A stretch of 64,000 nt of DNA from Streptococcus hyointestinalis (GTDB lineage Bacteria; Bacillota; Bacilli; Lactobacillales; Streptococcaceae): the NCBI RefSeq assembly GCF_011039275.1, contig NZ_JAAKGB010000001.1:1426001-1490000 (forward strand). Reading direction: 5' to 3'. The position numbers were made by a program, and so were the translations under genes. Under the pieces are notes generated by a model. That model saw only the letters and a program-made list of their open reading frames with translations. It made no database searches and was not told where the DNA came from. This document shows positions 5,820-13,250 of the stretch, piece by piece. Every line of letters begins with the position of its first letter. Within the stretch, counting starts at the first letter, position 1.

Positions 5820-7328
5820 TTAGTGAGCTACCATTTCTTGGGCAATGTCGTGTCCTGAGAGTTTTTCAGGATAGTAGGTTGGCCAGTTGTCCATTTCTTT
5901 TAGGACGTCGTCTTGGCTGGTACTGCCCCAGAAAAGGTGGAAATGCGCAGCTGTTTGTGGCTTGATACCGTGGTCGCTGAACTGGACATACTTGAACTCG
6001 CCAGCGTCTTTATCCTCTGTTTCAAAGAGGTAGCGAACACCTCGATTGCCTTTTTTATACTTCAAGATTTTGTAGCCGACATATTTGTAGGTAAAGGTTT
6101 TCTTTTCACCATTTTGTGTAAAGGTGATGGTGTTTTTGCTACCATCAATGCTGATGTTGGTGACATCTGTCTTGTAACCTGTGGTGTAGTAGGCTTTGTA
6201 CTCTTCGGCAGTCTTGTCCTTGTTGAGCTTTGCCTTGTAGTCCCAGACTTGGTCAAGTGTGCCATCCTCAAGATAAGGATAAACAGACTGCCAATTACCA
6301 CTCCAGTCAGACAGGGTGCGATTTTTAACAGCACTTGTCTTGAAGTAGCCATTTTCAACTGTTTTTTCGCTTGCGTCAGACTCTGCCTTAATCTCTTTCC
6401 CCTTGACAGATGTTGTCTTTTGAAGGGCTTTGAGGTTTGATTTCATGATAGAGATGTAAGACTCGCCAGCTTTTTCTTGCTTGCTGGTTAGGCTCTCAAT
6501 AGGGTTGAGCACTGCTGTTTTGACACCTGCTTCATTCGCCAGGGTTTTAGCGACTTTACTTGAGGCTGTTTCCTCAAAGTAAATGTACTTGATGTCGTAT
6601 TTTTTGATGTATTTAGCAAGCTCTGCTAGACGTTTTGCGGTTGGTTCTGTCTCAGGGCTGACACCTGTGATAGCGATTTGATTGAGCCCGTAGTCAAGGG
6701 CAAGGTAAGAAAAGGCTGCGTGCTGTGTGACAAAGCTCTTTTGTTTAGCTTTTGAGAGCGCTGTTTCATAACTCTTATCCAGTGCTTCTAGCTTGGTGAT
6801 GTAAGCGGCAGCATTTTTAGTAAAGGTCTCTTTCTTGTCTGGATAGGCTTTAATCAAGCCGTCACGGATATTTTCAACGACGGTTTTGGCACGTTTTGGA
6901 GAGAGCCAAACGTGTGGGTCATAGGCGTGGCTGTGGCTTTTGCCGCTTTCTTCGTGCTCTTCTTCGCTACCAGCTAAAAGGAGCATATCCCCTGTACCTT
7001 TGATAAACTTCGAGTTGTCGCCGACTGTCTTCTTGACAGAGCTGACCCAAGTCTCCATGTTATCATCCATGTAGACAAAGCTGTCCGCCTTTTGAATCTT
7101 GGCAACGTCCTTTGTGGAAGGCTCAAAATCATGCGGTTCTGTTCCCGCCTTAATCAAAAGAGACACGTCTCCCTCATCTCCCATGACTTCCTTGGTAAAC
7201 TCGTAGACAGGGTAAAAGGTGGTCACTACCTTTATCTTATCATCTGCGTGGCTCGTTTTGCTAAAGGCAAGCGACACGCCAAGAACCAATGTCATAGCAG
7301 TCAGTAAGCATACTAATTTCCTTCTCAT
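5820..7328 (-). CDS. adcA: Zinc-binding lipoprotein/adhesin with ZinT domain
   Basis: A 502-residue surface zinc-binding component of the Adc ABC importer. The N-terminus is an export signal (RRKLVCLLTAMTLVLGVSLA); no clear lipobox Cys is visible near the cleavage zone (FSKTSHADD), so anchoring may differ from a classic lipoprotein. Residues ~30-315 are a ZnuA-type cluster A-I domain with a His/Glu-rich loop (EEEHEESGKSHSHAYDPHVW) that captures Zn. Residues ~325-502 are a ZinT-like domain (LSDWSGNWQSVYPYL ... HFHLFWG). This two-domain form is typical of streptococcal AdcA. adcCB are not adjacent, so the permease must be elsewhere. It is controlled by AdcR-type sites upstream. Confidence 0.93.
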   Translation of the reverse strand: MRRKLVCLLTAMTLVLGVSLAFSKTSHADDKIKVVTTFYPVYEFTKEVMGDEGDVSLLIKAGTEPHDFEPSTKDVAKIQKADSFVYMDDNMETWVSSVKKTVGDNSKFIKGTGDMLLLAGSEEEHEESGKSHSHAYDPHVWLSPKRAKTVVENIRDGLIKAYPDKKETFTKNAAAYITKLEALDKSYETALSKAKQKSFVTQHAAFSYLALDYGLNQIAITGVSPETEPTAKRLAELAKYIKKYDIKYIYFEETASSKVAKTLANEAGVKTAVLNPIESLTSKQEKAGESYISIMKSNLKALQKTTSVKGKEIKAESDASEKTVENGYFKTSAVKNRTLSDWSGNWQSVYPYLEDGTLDQVWDYKAKLNKDKTAEEYKAYYTTGYKTDVTNISIDGSKNTITFTQNGEKKTFTYKYVGYKILKYKKGNRGVRYLFETEDKDAGEFKYVQFSDHGIKPQTAAHFHLFWGSTSQDDVLKEMDNWPTYYPEKLSGHDIAQEMVAH

Positions 7329-7361
7329 GGTTTTCCTTTCCTCATTAGGTCAAGTATATAC

Positions 7362-7415
7362 TTAACTAGTTAATTGTTTACTGGTTAATTATATCATGAT
7401 TTTTGGAAATTTCAA
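7362..7415 (-). promoter_or_regulatory. adcA promoter with two AdcR zinc-repressor boxes
   Basis: On the minus strand, TTGAAA (7410-7415), 16 bases, TATAAT (7388-7393). A perfect palindrome TTAACTAGTTAA lies at 7362-7373 and a near copy TTTACTGGTTAA at 7377-7388, touching the -10. These match the known AdcR box (TTAACNNGTTAA), so zinc would repress adcA. Confidence 0.85.
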
Positions 7416-7445
7416 GCCCTGATGTCAAAAAAGCTAAGTCTTTTT

Positions 7446-8822
7446 TTAAGTATCATTCTCCTGTTGCCATGTTTTGATGTCTAAGACACGATTCGCCACA
7501 TGCTCGATAAAGTAATAATCGTGGCTAACAAAAACCAAGATACCTGGAAAAGTATTCAAGACCTTCTCGCAAGCTTCGATGGTTTTCATATCGAGAAAAT
7601 TGGTAATCTCATCCAGCAGCAAGACATCCAAGTCGCTGACCAGCAAAGCTAGAAAGCTGATTTTCACCTGCTCACCTCGGCTGAGGTCTTTGATTTTACG
7701 AAAGACTTTCTCCCTTTTAAAATCCAAAAGAGCAAGCAAGGTTCTCAACTGACTTTCCTCTAAACGCCCCTCTGCCTTCTCACTCACCGCTGCTAAAACC
7801 GTGTCATTGCTATCTAGAAAATCCAGATGGCTTTGGCGAAAATAACCGACTTTGTAGGCTGTTGGCAGGCTTGTGTACAGGTAGTTCAAAAAAGTAGTCT
7901 TTCCAGAACCGTTGGCGCCCTTGATAGCCAGTTTGTCACCGCTTTTAAGCGTTAAGTCTTGTGATTGCCAAAGGCGCTTCTCACCGACAAAGGCGCTGTA
8001 GGCTGGTATGACCAGCTGTCTTTTGGGACGGAGACTGGCTTGAGCTAGAAATGAGATGTCGTAGTCTTCTGTCACTTGCTTAGGTTGTTTGAGCTGGCTT
8101 AGTTTGTTCTCTTGTTGTGTGATACCCTTTTGCAGTTTCTTTTGCTTGACGTTGATACTCGTTTTCACCCCTGCGATACGGTACTCAGAAGCGCTCATCT
8201 TTCTAGGTTTGCCCTTTTTCTTGTCCTTCTTTTCCTTCATCTGCTGGAGGGATTTCTTGAGCTTACGCTTTTCACGCTCATAGTTTTTGAGCTCACTTTG
8301 ATAATGACTGGTCTCATAAGCTCGCTCGGTCAGATAGTCCTCATAGCCACAGTCGTACTGCTTGACTTTTCCTTGCTCAATAACCCAGATTTTAGTGGCA
8401 ACTTCCTCTAAAAGCGCCCTGTCATGACTGGCAATACAAAAGCTAGACGGGGAGCGCTTAATCATAGCGACAACCTTTTTAAAATGACGATTATCCAGAT
8501 AAGTCGTCGGCTCATCAAGAAGAAAAAGGTCAGTAGGTAGCCTAAGAAGCTCCAGAAAGTTTGCAATAGCAAGCTCACCACCGCTTTTGAGGTCATCCTC
8601 AGTCAGTCGCAGATCACCAAAACAGGTCGAAGCATTGCCTGAAACGCTCCCCGAATAGTCTGTCAGCTCACCTGAGAGTATCCTAAGCAGGCAGGTCTTG
8701 CCAGCGCCATTTTTACCAATGAGACCGATAACGTCTCCTTCTTCTACGGTCAGCTTGTCTAACGAAAACAATTCTTTGCCTTCTATCTCTAAATGAATAT
8801 TCTTTAATACGTGTAATGGCAT
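7446..8822 (-). CDS. ABC-F family ATPase (possible ribosome-protection type)
   Basis: A 458-residue protein with two ATP-binding domains and no membrane segments, as in ABC-F translation factors. Walker A motifs are GKNGAGKT (~37-44) and GANGSGKT. The signature sequences are diverged (LKSGGE and LSRGEQ). Walker B regions are LFLLDEPTTYLD and VLLLDEITNFLD; the second has Ile where Pro is usual. A long basic linker (REKRKLKKSLQQMKEKKDKK, KGKPRKMSAS) joins the domains and would reach the ribosomal P/E region. It is shorter than Vga, Lsa or Msr, so drug resistance is only possible, not shown. It is preceded by a leader ORF and a clear promoter, which suits induced expression. Confidence 0.75.
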   Translation of the reverse strand: MPLHVLKNIHLEIEGKELFSLDKLTVEEGDVIGLIGKNGAGKTCLLRILSGELTDYSGSVSGNASTCFGDLRLTEDDLKSGGELAIANFLELLRLPTDLFLLDEPTTYLDNRHFKKVVAMIKRSPSSFCIASHDRALLEEVATKIWVIEQGKVKQYDCGYEDYLTERAYETSHYQSELKNYEREKRKLKKSLQQMKEKKDKKKGKPRKMSASEYRIAGVKTSINVKQKKLQKGITQQENKLSQLKQPKQVTEDYDISFLAQASLRPKRQLVIPAYSAFVGEKRLWQSQDLTLKSGDKLAIKGANGSGKTTFLNYLYTSLPTAYKVGYFRQSHLDFLDSNDTVLAAVSEKAEGRLEESQLRTLLALLDFKREKVFRKIKDLSRGEQVKISFLALLVSDLDVLLLDEITNFLDMKTIEACEKVLNTFPGILVFVSHDYYFIEHVANRVLDIKTWQQENDT

Positions 8823-8846
8823 AACAATACCTCCAAAAGCAATAGG

Positions 8847-8978
8847 TCACAAAGAGCCCAAACACAAACCAAGACCAAGTAAGGCGTAGTGCAGTTGATG
8901 ACATGGGATAGCATAGACACACCAAAAAACAAGGGTGCAAGCCCCCAATGTCATAAGAAAAATAGCCTTTTTACTCAT
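8847..8978 (-). CDS. Small hydrophobic leader-type protein (43 aa)
   Basis: A 43-residue ORF, MSKKAIFLMTLGACTLVFWC then VYAIPCHQLHYALLGLGLCL, with one or two hydrophobic segments. It lies between a strong promoter and the ABC-F gene, ending 24 bases before that gene's start. Its ATG overlaps the stop of a two-codon ORF (ATG AGA TGA, 8975-8983), which itself sits eight bases after AGGAGG. Thus translation may reach it by termination-reinitiation. It may be a small membrane protein or a regulatory leader peptide. No family was recognised. Confidence 0.5.
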   Translation of the reverse strand: MSKKAIFLMTLGACTLVFWCVYAIPCHQLHYALLGLGLCLGSL

Positions 8979-9008
8979 CTCATCGGACTCTCCTCCTGTA
9001 AAAATATC

Positions 9009-9055
9009 GTGACTGTTGTCACTGTGATTGTAGCGCAAAAAGACACGCTTTTCAA
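9009..9055 (-). promoter_or_regulatory. Promoter and dyad upstream of the leader ORF/ABC-F gene
   Basis: On the minus strand, TTGAAA (9050-9055), 17 bases, TACAAT (9027-9032). Just downstream, over the expected transcription start, is a dyad GTGAC-TGTT-GTCAC (9009-9022) that could be an operator. Promoter quality is good; the regulator is unknown. Confidence 0.6.
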
Positions 9056-9092
9056 CGCTTTCATGGGTATTATGAAAGGACACTAATCTGAA

Positions 9093-9869
9093 TTAGCGTC
9101 CTTTCTCAAAGGTTTCAATAGCAAATTCAAAGGCGAGATAAGCAATCTTGTCTTTTTGCTCAAGGTCGGCGTCGTCTGCTAGGGTTCTAGCGTCCCATTT
9201 CTCGCTATCAAGGTTATCTGCGGAGTAGAAAAACTGAACGTGGTTGATATTTCTAAAGGCTGCTAGTGCTGCGATAGCCGAGCATTCCATATCGACAGCG
9301 ATAGCTCCTGCTGCTTTTCGCTTTGCCATCTTGTCTAGCGTCTCACGGTAAATCCCGTCTGTCGTCCAGACCTTGCCTTCACGATAAGAGACTTGCAAAC
9401 GCTCCAAAAAGGCTCTAAAAGCAGGTAGATAGTCCGTATTTACCGCTATGTCATCGCTTGCGGGCAGGTAGTGATAGCTCGTCCCCTCATCACGGATGGC
9501 AGAAGTCGGCAGGATAAGAGACGTCTCTTCTATGGTTTTGTCTAGGACGCCACAAGTGCCAAAGACAAGGAGATTTTCAGCACCCATAGCAATCACATCC
9601 TCTAGCACTGCCACACAACCGCTAGAGCCGACATAAGAGTTGAAAAAGCCTAGCTTATGCCCTTTAAAATCAAGCTCATAAAAGGGAATAGCAAGATTGG
9701 CTACAGACAGTTGAGCGATTTGCCTATGAGGAAATTCAGACAGCATGCGCTTAAAGGTCGTTCTTGCAAAGCAGGTCACGACCGTCTTTGGAAAGCCTTC
9801 TACTTTCTCATTGAGGTCTGATGGGTTGATGATGGCTTCTTTATTCTCATCATAATCTTCTAAAATCAT
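9093..9869 (-). CDS. Nucleoside phosphorylase (uridine phosphorylase type)
   Basis: A 258-residue PNP/UDP-family enzyme that splits nucleosides with phosphate to base and ribose-1-phosphate. Recognised features are VTCFARTTFKRML (phosphate site region), SYVGSSGCVAVLEDVIAMGA, the LLVFGTCGVLD glycine-rich motif and AIAVDMECSAIAAL, which supplies the ribose-binding Glu (DMEC). The C-terminus (FEFAIETF) is typical. The precise substrate (uridine or purine) cannot be read out. Its ATG overlaps the upstream acetyltransferase stop by four bases (ATGA), so the two are co-translated. An AGGAGAAG-type site precedes it. Confidence 0.82.
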   Translation of the reverse strand: MILEDYDENKEAIINPSDLNEKVEGFPKTVVTCFARTTFKRMLSEFPHRQIAQLSVANLAIPFYELDFKGHKLGFFNSYVGSSGCVAVLEDVIAMGAENLLVFGTCGVLDKTIEETSLILPTSAIRDEGTSYHYLPASDDIAVNTDYLPAFRAFLERLQVSYREGKVWTTDGIYRETLDKMAKRKAAGAIAVDMECSAIAALAAFRNINHVQFFYSADNLDSEKWDARTLADDADLEQKDKIAYLAFEFAIETFEKGR

Positions 9870-10438
9870 CTTTCTTCTCCTAATATCTCTTGAAATGAGC
9901 GTAGCGCTTTTGGAGGGGTGGTGTGCTCACCTAGTGCTTTTTCCATCCAAATCATGTCATACCAGTGCTCAAACTTGTAGCCTGTCTTGTGAAAACGTCC
10001 GACCAGATGGTAGCCAAGCGCTTCGTGAAATTTCTGGCTGGCATTGGTCAGGTGAGCGTCCTCCTCGCTCGTACTTGCGATACAGGCATTGAGATTGAGG
10101 ACACCCATTTGCTTGAGGTAGGCTTCAAGCTTTTCATAGAGCTTGCGTCCAAGACCTTTACCACGAGCAGCCTTAGCTAGGTAAATGCTGACTTCTGCTG
10201 ACCACTGATAAGCCGCTCGCTCGTGAAAGGCAGACGCATAAGCATAGCCTAGGATGACGCCGTTTTCTTTAGCAACCAGATAAGGATAAAAGCGCCTGAT
10301 ATGCTTCATCCGCTCACGAAAATCATCAAGACTAGGCACCTCATACTCAAAAGTAATCGCCGTCTCCTCCACATAAGGCGCATAAATCGCAAGCAGTTTC
10401 TTGGCATCCTCTAGCGACGCTTGACAAATCTCAATCAT
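9866..10438 (-). CDS. GNAT acetyltransferase, phosphinothricin-acetyltransferase-like
   Basis: A 190-residue N-acetyltransferase resembling the Pat/Bar/YncA group. Diagnostic parts are IYAPYVEETAITFEYEVP near the N-terminus, HERAAYQWSAEVSIYLAKAA, the acetyl-CoA loop RGKGLGRKLYEKL, and HEALGYHLVGRFHKTGYKFE followed by HWYDMIWMEK. Such enzymes acetylate methionine analogues or small amines. The start at 10438 is chosen because GGAGG lies seven bases before it; an ATG five codons upstream lacks a site. It overlaps the phosphorylase gene by four bases. Confidence 0.82.
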   Translation of the reverse strand: MIEICQASLEDAKKLLAIYAPYVEETAITFEYEVPSLDDFRERMKHIRRFYPYLVAKENGVILGYAYASAFHERAAYQWSAEVSIYLAKAARGKGLGRKLYEKLEAYLKQMGVLNLNACIASTSEEDAHLTNASQKFHEALGYHLVGRFHKTGYKFEHWYDMIWMEKALGEHTTPPKALRSFQEILGEER

Positions 10439-10499
10439 AACAACCCTCCACATGTTTTATTATTCATTTTAGATAAGAGAAAGACATTTGTCAACAAGA

Positions 10500-10525
10500 A
10501 AAAAGCAGGACAAAGCCTACTTTTT
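10500..10525 (-). terminator. Terminator after the ABC-2 permease
   Basis: AAAAAGCAGG (10500-10509) and CCTACTTTTT (10516-10525) pair with one mismatch, and a T-run follows on the minus strand. It ends the two-gene ABC exporter unit. Confidence 0.6.
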
Positions 10526-10527
10526 GC

Positions 10528-11322
10528 CTAGAGTGGTAAGTCTTTCTTGTCAAACCAGACGATACCTAAGATATAGAGGACAGCTGCGATAGCTAGTAGT
10601 ATCCAGATATTGCCCCAGTAGTCCTTGCCTTCGATAAGTTTTGTGGTGTCAAATAAAGTTTGGAGTGTGAAGTATTTGAGTCCATCGAGGTCGCTTGAGA
10701 GGCGTTTTAGCGTTGCTACGACAAAGGAGAGGAGAGGAATACCAGCGCCTATCGCCATGGAGTTGTGGCTGGTGTTAAAGATAGCGGACGCAGCAAAGCT
10801 GATACCAGAGAGAGCGAGCTGCAAAGCACAAGCTCCCATATTGAGGCGGATAAAGGCGTCAACGTCTAGGGCGTCTGGTTGGAAAGTATCAGCACCCCAG
10901 ATACCGACAAGGGTGATGACCACCCACATGGCAATAACGGACAAAATCAGATAAACAGCGCTTGAGATGGTGATTTGACGGCGTTTGGTTGGAGTGGAGA
11001 GGAGACTTGCCATCGAACCATCATCCACCTTTTGCGCTAAGAGACTATTTGCCACCATAATGGAGTAAACCATAGGCACCAGCGTTCCAATCACGGTGTA
11101 AAAAGATGACCCCATAAAGCTGACTAGGCTAGAGCCTGCACTACCCATGAGGTTAGACACCATGCTGTCGCCAGACCCCAAGGTTGACTCTAAGCTAGAG
11201 ATGGTCGTCGGTGTAAAGACATTGGTCATGATAACCAGAAAGACGCTAGGCACCAAGGTCAGAGCAAGACAAGTTTTGGCGTTTGATTTTATGGTTTGGA
11301 TAAAATAAGTCATTGAAAACAT
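10528..11322 (-). CDS. ABC-2 type exporter permease
   Basis: A 264-residue membrane protein with six predicted hydrophobic segments (CLALTLVPSVFLVIMTNVF, VPMVYSIMVANSLLAQ, VYLILSVIAMWVVITLVGIW, LALSGISFAASAIF, MAIGAGIPLLSFVVATL, ILLAIAAVLYILGIVWF). It is the partner of the ATPase encoded just upstream (gap 16 bases) and would form a drug, lipid or peptide exporter. The segment DDGSMASLLSTPTKRRQI after the second helix is typical of ABC-2 permeases. The substrate is unknown. Expression is probably linked to the broken tetR divergent from the ATPase gene. Confidence 0.82.
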   Translation of the reverse strand: MFSMTYFIQTIKSNAKTCLALTLVPSVFLVIMTNVFTPTTISSLESTLGSGDSMVSNLMGSAGSSLVSFMGSSFYTVIGTLVPMVYSIMVANSLLAQKVDDGSMASLLSTPTKRRQITISSAVYLILSVIAMWVVITLVGIWGADTFQPDALDVDAFIRLNMGACALQLALSGISFAASAIFNTSHNSMAIGAGIPLLSFVVATLKRLSSDLDGLKYFTLQTLFDTTKLIEGKDYWGNIWILLAIAAVLYILGIVWFDKKDLPL

Positions 11323-11338
11323 AAACGGTACCTCACTT

Positions 11339-12217
11339 TTAATAGAATTGCATGAAGTAATCTTCTAAGGTGTGCTTTTCTTCGGAGATGAAGTGAACGT
11401 CGTATTTCGAGAGCTCAGCAAGCACATGGTTGGTTTCGCTATCTTTGAAGTCTAGGATGACTTGGTTTTGCGAGTCACGATAAGTAGCATTGGGAAAGGC
11501 TTTTTTCATGCCAACGAGCGCTTCTGCGGAAGCAAACTCAACCTTAAAGGTCTTGGTCTGTGCGTGACGCAACTCATCCACTGGCAATTCCTTAATGAGC
11601 TTACCTTGGCGAATCATCCCTATACGATCACAAGTCTTGTCCACCTCTTCAAAGATATGTGAGGACATGATGACTGTAGCGCCAGCTTTATTTGCCCTCT
11701 CAACGAGGTCAATGAATTTCTTTTGCATAAGCGGATCAAGCCCAGACGTTGGCTCGTCCAAAAGGAGCAAGTCAGGCTTGTGCATAAAGGCTGCGACAAT
11801 GGCAATCTTTTGTTTCATCCCTTTTGACATGCGCTTGATACCTGCTTTAGGGTTGATTTCAAAGTAATCCAGCAATTCAGTCGCATAGGAGAAATCCTTC
11901 ATACCACGCATTTTAGCAATCATCTTGAGATAGGATAAGCCTGTCATATCGTTTGGCAGAGCAATCTCACCAGGCAGGTAGCCGACTCGTTTTTGGATTT
12001 CCTTTTGCTGCGTCCAAGCGTCCATGCCAAAAATAGTGACAGTCCCTTTTTGCGGTTTTGAAAAGCCCATGAGGTGACGCATGGTCGTTGATTTCCCTGC
12101 GCCGTTTGGACCGAGGTAAACATAGACCTCACCTTGCTTGATAGTGACTGAAACATCAAAAACACCTTTGTTGTCGCCATAATCTTTGGTTAAATGGCTG
12201 ATTTTTATAACATCCAT
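11339..12217 (-). CDS. ABC exporter ATP-binding protein
   Basis: A 292-residue ATPase with Walker A LGPNGAGKSTTMR (~38-50), Q-loop (VGYLPGE), signature RMSKGMKQKI, Walker [15 protein letters not shown] and switch His in MSSHIFEEV. The C-terminal ~70 residues are the extension seen in DrrA/BcrA-like exporters. The start at 12217 (MDVIKISHLTKDYG) is chosen because AAAGGAG lies nine bases before it; a longer upstream reading is not needed. The promoter has TTGAAA (12274-12279), 17 bases, TACAAT (12251-12256) and overlaps the palindrome at 12278, a probable TetR operator. Confidence 0.88.
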   Translation of the reverse strand: MDVIKISHLTKDYGDNKGVFDVSVTIKQGEVYVYLGPNGAGKSTTMRHLMGFSKPQKGTVTIFGMDAWTQQKEIQKRVGYLPGEIALPNDMTGLSYLKMIAKMRGMKDFSYATELLDYFEINPKAGIKRMSKGMKQKIAIVAAFMHKPDLLLLDEPTSGLDPLMQKKFIDLVERANKAGATVIMSSHIFEEVDKTCDRIGMIRQGKLIKELPVDELRHAQTKTFKVEFASAEALVGMKKAFPNATYRDSQNQVILDFKDSETNHVLAELSKYDVHFISEEKHTLEDYFMQFY

Positions 12218-12277
12218 ACAGAGAACTCCTTTTTTTGTTTTTCTGAAAATATTGTAAATCCAAATCATGACCTTTTC

Positions 12278-12306
12278 AACCGACAATCTCGTGTTAATTG
12301 TCGGTT
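12278..12306. promoter_or_regulatory. Operator-like palindrome between the ABC exporter and tetR
   Basis: AACCGACAAT (12278-12287) and ATTGTCGGTT (12297-12306) are perfect 10-bp arms with a 9-base spacer. The dyad overlaps the -35 of the ABC promoter and lies just upstream of a TATAAT (12312-12317) that sits six bases before the tetR start. It is the expected place for a TetR-family operator controlling both genes. Confidence 0.65.
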
Positions 12307-12323
12307 TTTGGTATAATAAAGCC

Positions 12324-12881
12324 ATGACTGCAACCAAAGAAAACTTTATCACTGCCTTTTGGCAACTCTACCAAGACAAGCCCATTCAAAAAATTTCTAT
12401 CCGAGAGTTGTGTGCTACGGCTGGCTACAACCGCACGACTTTTTACGACCATTTTAGGGATATTTATGATTTGCTGGAGCAGGCGATTTACCAAATCTTA
12501 GAAGCGCAAGAGCTCTCAAAAGAGGTCATGCTAGACGGCTTTTTTGACAGCCCAGACCAGCTATTACGCAATTTTATCACGCTCTTTAAGCGCAATCACC
12601 ATAAGCTGTAGCTCCTTATCGAGCGTGGACAGCACACCATTTTAGAGGACATTGTCAAAGAGCGACTCCTTGATAACTTCCAATCACGTATCACCATCAC
12701 CCTTGAGACCAGCTATATCCTAGAGTACCATATCTCTGCTATCTTTGGCGTGCTTCGCCACTGGACAGTCTCTGGCGAAAATCTCCCCGAGGAAAAACTG
12801 GTCGAGCTCATCTACGAGATTGCCACTATCGGCGTCTTTGCCAAAATCACTCAGCAGGAAAAAGGTGTCCCGCATGAATAA
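12324..12881 (+). pseudogene. TetR/AcrR regulator interrupted by an in-frame amber codon
   Basis: The frame of 185 codons contains a TAG at codon 96 (12609-12611). Before it is a clear TetR DNA-binding domain: ITAFWQLYQDKPIQKISIRE, LCATAGYNRTTFYDHFRDIY, DLLEQAI. After it the same frame continues as a credible ligand-binding half (LLIERGQHTILEDIVKERLL ... EEKLVELIYEIATIGVFAK) to TAA at 12879. So a single nonsense change, not a frameshift, splits it. The 95-residue fragment keeps the helix-turn-helix but lacks the dimer core and may not repress well. Sequencing error is possible. It is divergent from the ABC exporter it likely controlled. Confidence 0.8.
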
Positions 12882-12884
12882 ACA

Positions 12885-12918
12885 AAATTTCCCTCTTTTA
12901 AATAAAGGAGGGAAATTT
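12885..12918. terminator. Bidirectional terminator
   Basis: AAATTTCCCTC (12885-12895) and GAGGGAAATTT (12908-12918) form a perfect 11-bp stem between the tetR remnant and the convergent small exported-protein gene. Confidence 0.75.
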
Positions 12919-12921
12919 GTG

Positions 12922-13179
12922 TTATTTAGTAATCGTTTTTGAGAGGGGTGTTTGGTGGGTCTTGATAAAATGTTCAAGTCCCTTGTCATCTTCTGATTGT
13001 TTAGCGCTTGTCGTCTCTACTGCTTCTTCTTTATCGTCTGAAAAGTCAACCTTGCCCCAGACGACAAAGCCATCGTTTGCCTTGTTACTTGCGGTAGCGC
13101 TTGTGTCGTCATTGTTAATAGCAAAGAAAGCAAGTCCTAAGCTCGCCACAATGCCTAGTAATAAAAGTGATTTTTTCAT
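12922..13179 (-). CDS. Small exported or membrane-anchored protein next to Rgg
   Basis: An 85-residue protein starting KKSLLLLGIVASLGLAFFAI, an export signal or N-terminal anchor, followed by a polar acidic domain (NNDDTSATASN, VDFSDDKEEAVETT, SEDDKGLEHFIKTHQ). The start at 13179 is preferred over an ATG two codons earlier because GGAGAG then has a normal spacing. It lies 71 bases downstream of an Rgg-type regulator on the same strand, with a TGTAAG-C-CTTACA dyad in the gap. Rgg proteins often control an adjacent small gene, so it may be a target or a signal precursor. No family was recognised. Confidence 0.6.
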   Translation of the reverse strand: MKKSLLLLGIVASLGLAFFAINNDDTSATASNKANDGFVVWGKVDFSDDKEEAVETTSAKQSEDDKGLEHFIKTHQTPLSKTITK

Positions 13180-13207
13180 GGTCATCTCTCCTGTATGATA
13201 ATGTTCT

Positions 13208-13220
13208 TGTAAGCCTTACA
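13208..13220. promoter_or_regulatory. Dyad upstream of the small exported-protein gene
   Basis: TGTAAG-C-CTTACA is a perfect 6-bp dyad in the rgg-12922 gene gap, with a further TGTAAG nearby (minus strand, about 13231). It is a candidate Rgg binding site; this is inference from position. Confidence 0.35.
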
Positions 13221-13250
13221 CCTATTATCTTACAGGAAATTTTGGAGGAA

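Noticed and set aside
7446..8822. Assigning a named antibiotic-resistance gene (Vga, Lsa, Msr)
   Set aside because: Length and motifs differ, and no search was possible; only the ABC-F class is supported.
8713..8940. A 75-residue minus-strand ORF overlapping the ABC-F start
   Set aside because: Composition is Arg- and aromatic-rich, it overlaps the real genes in another frame and has no ribosome site.
12922..13179. SHP pheromone gene next to rgg
   Set aside because: The product is 85 residues with an acidic domain, not a ~22-residue hydrophobic peptide, so it was listed only as a small exported protein.
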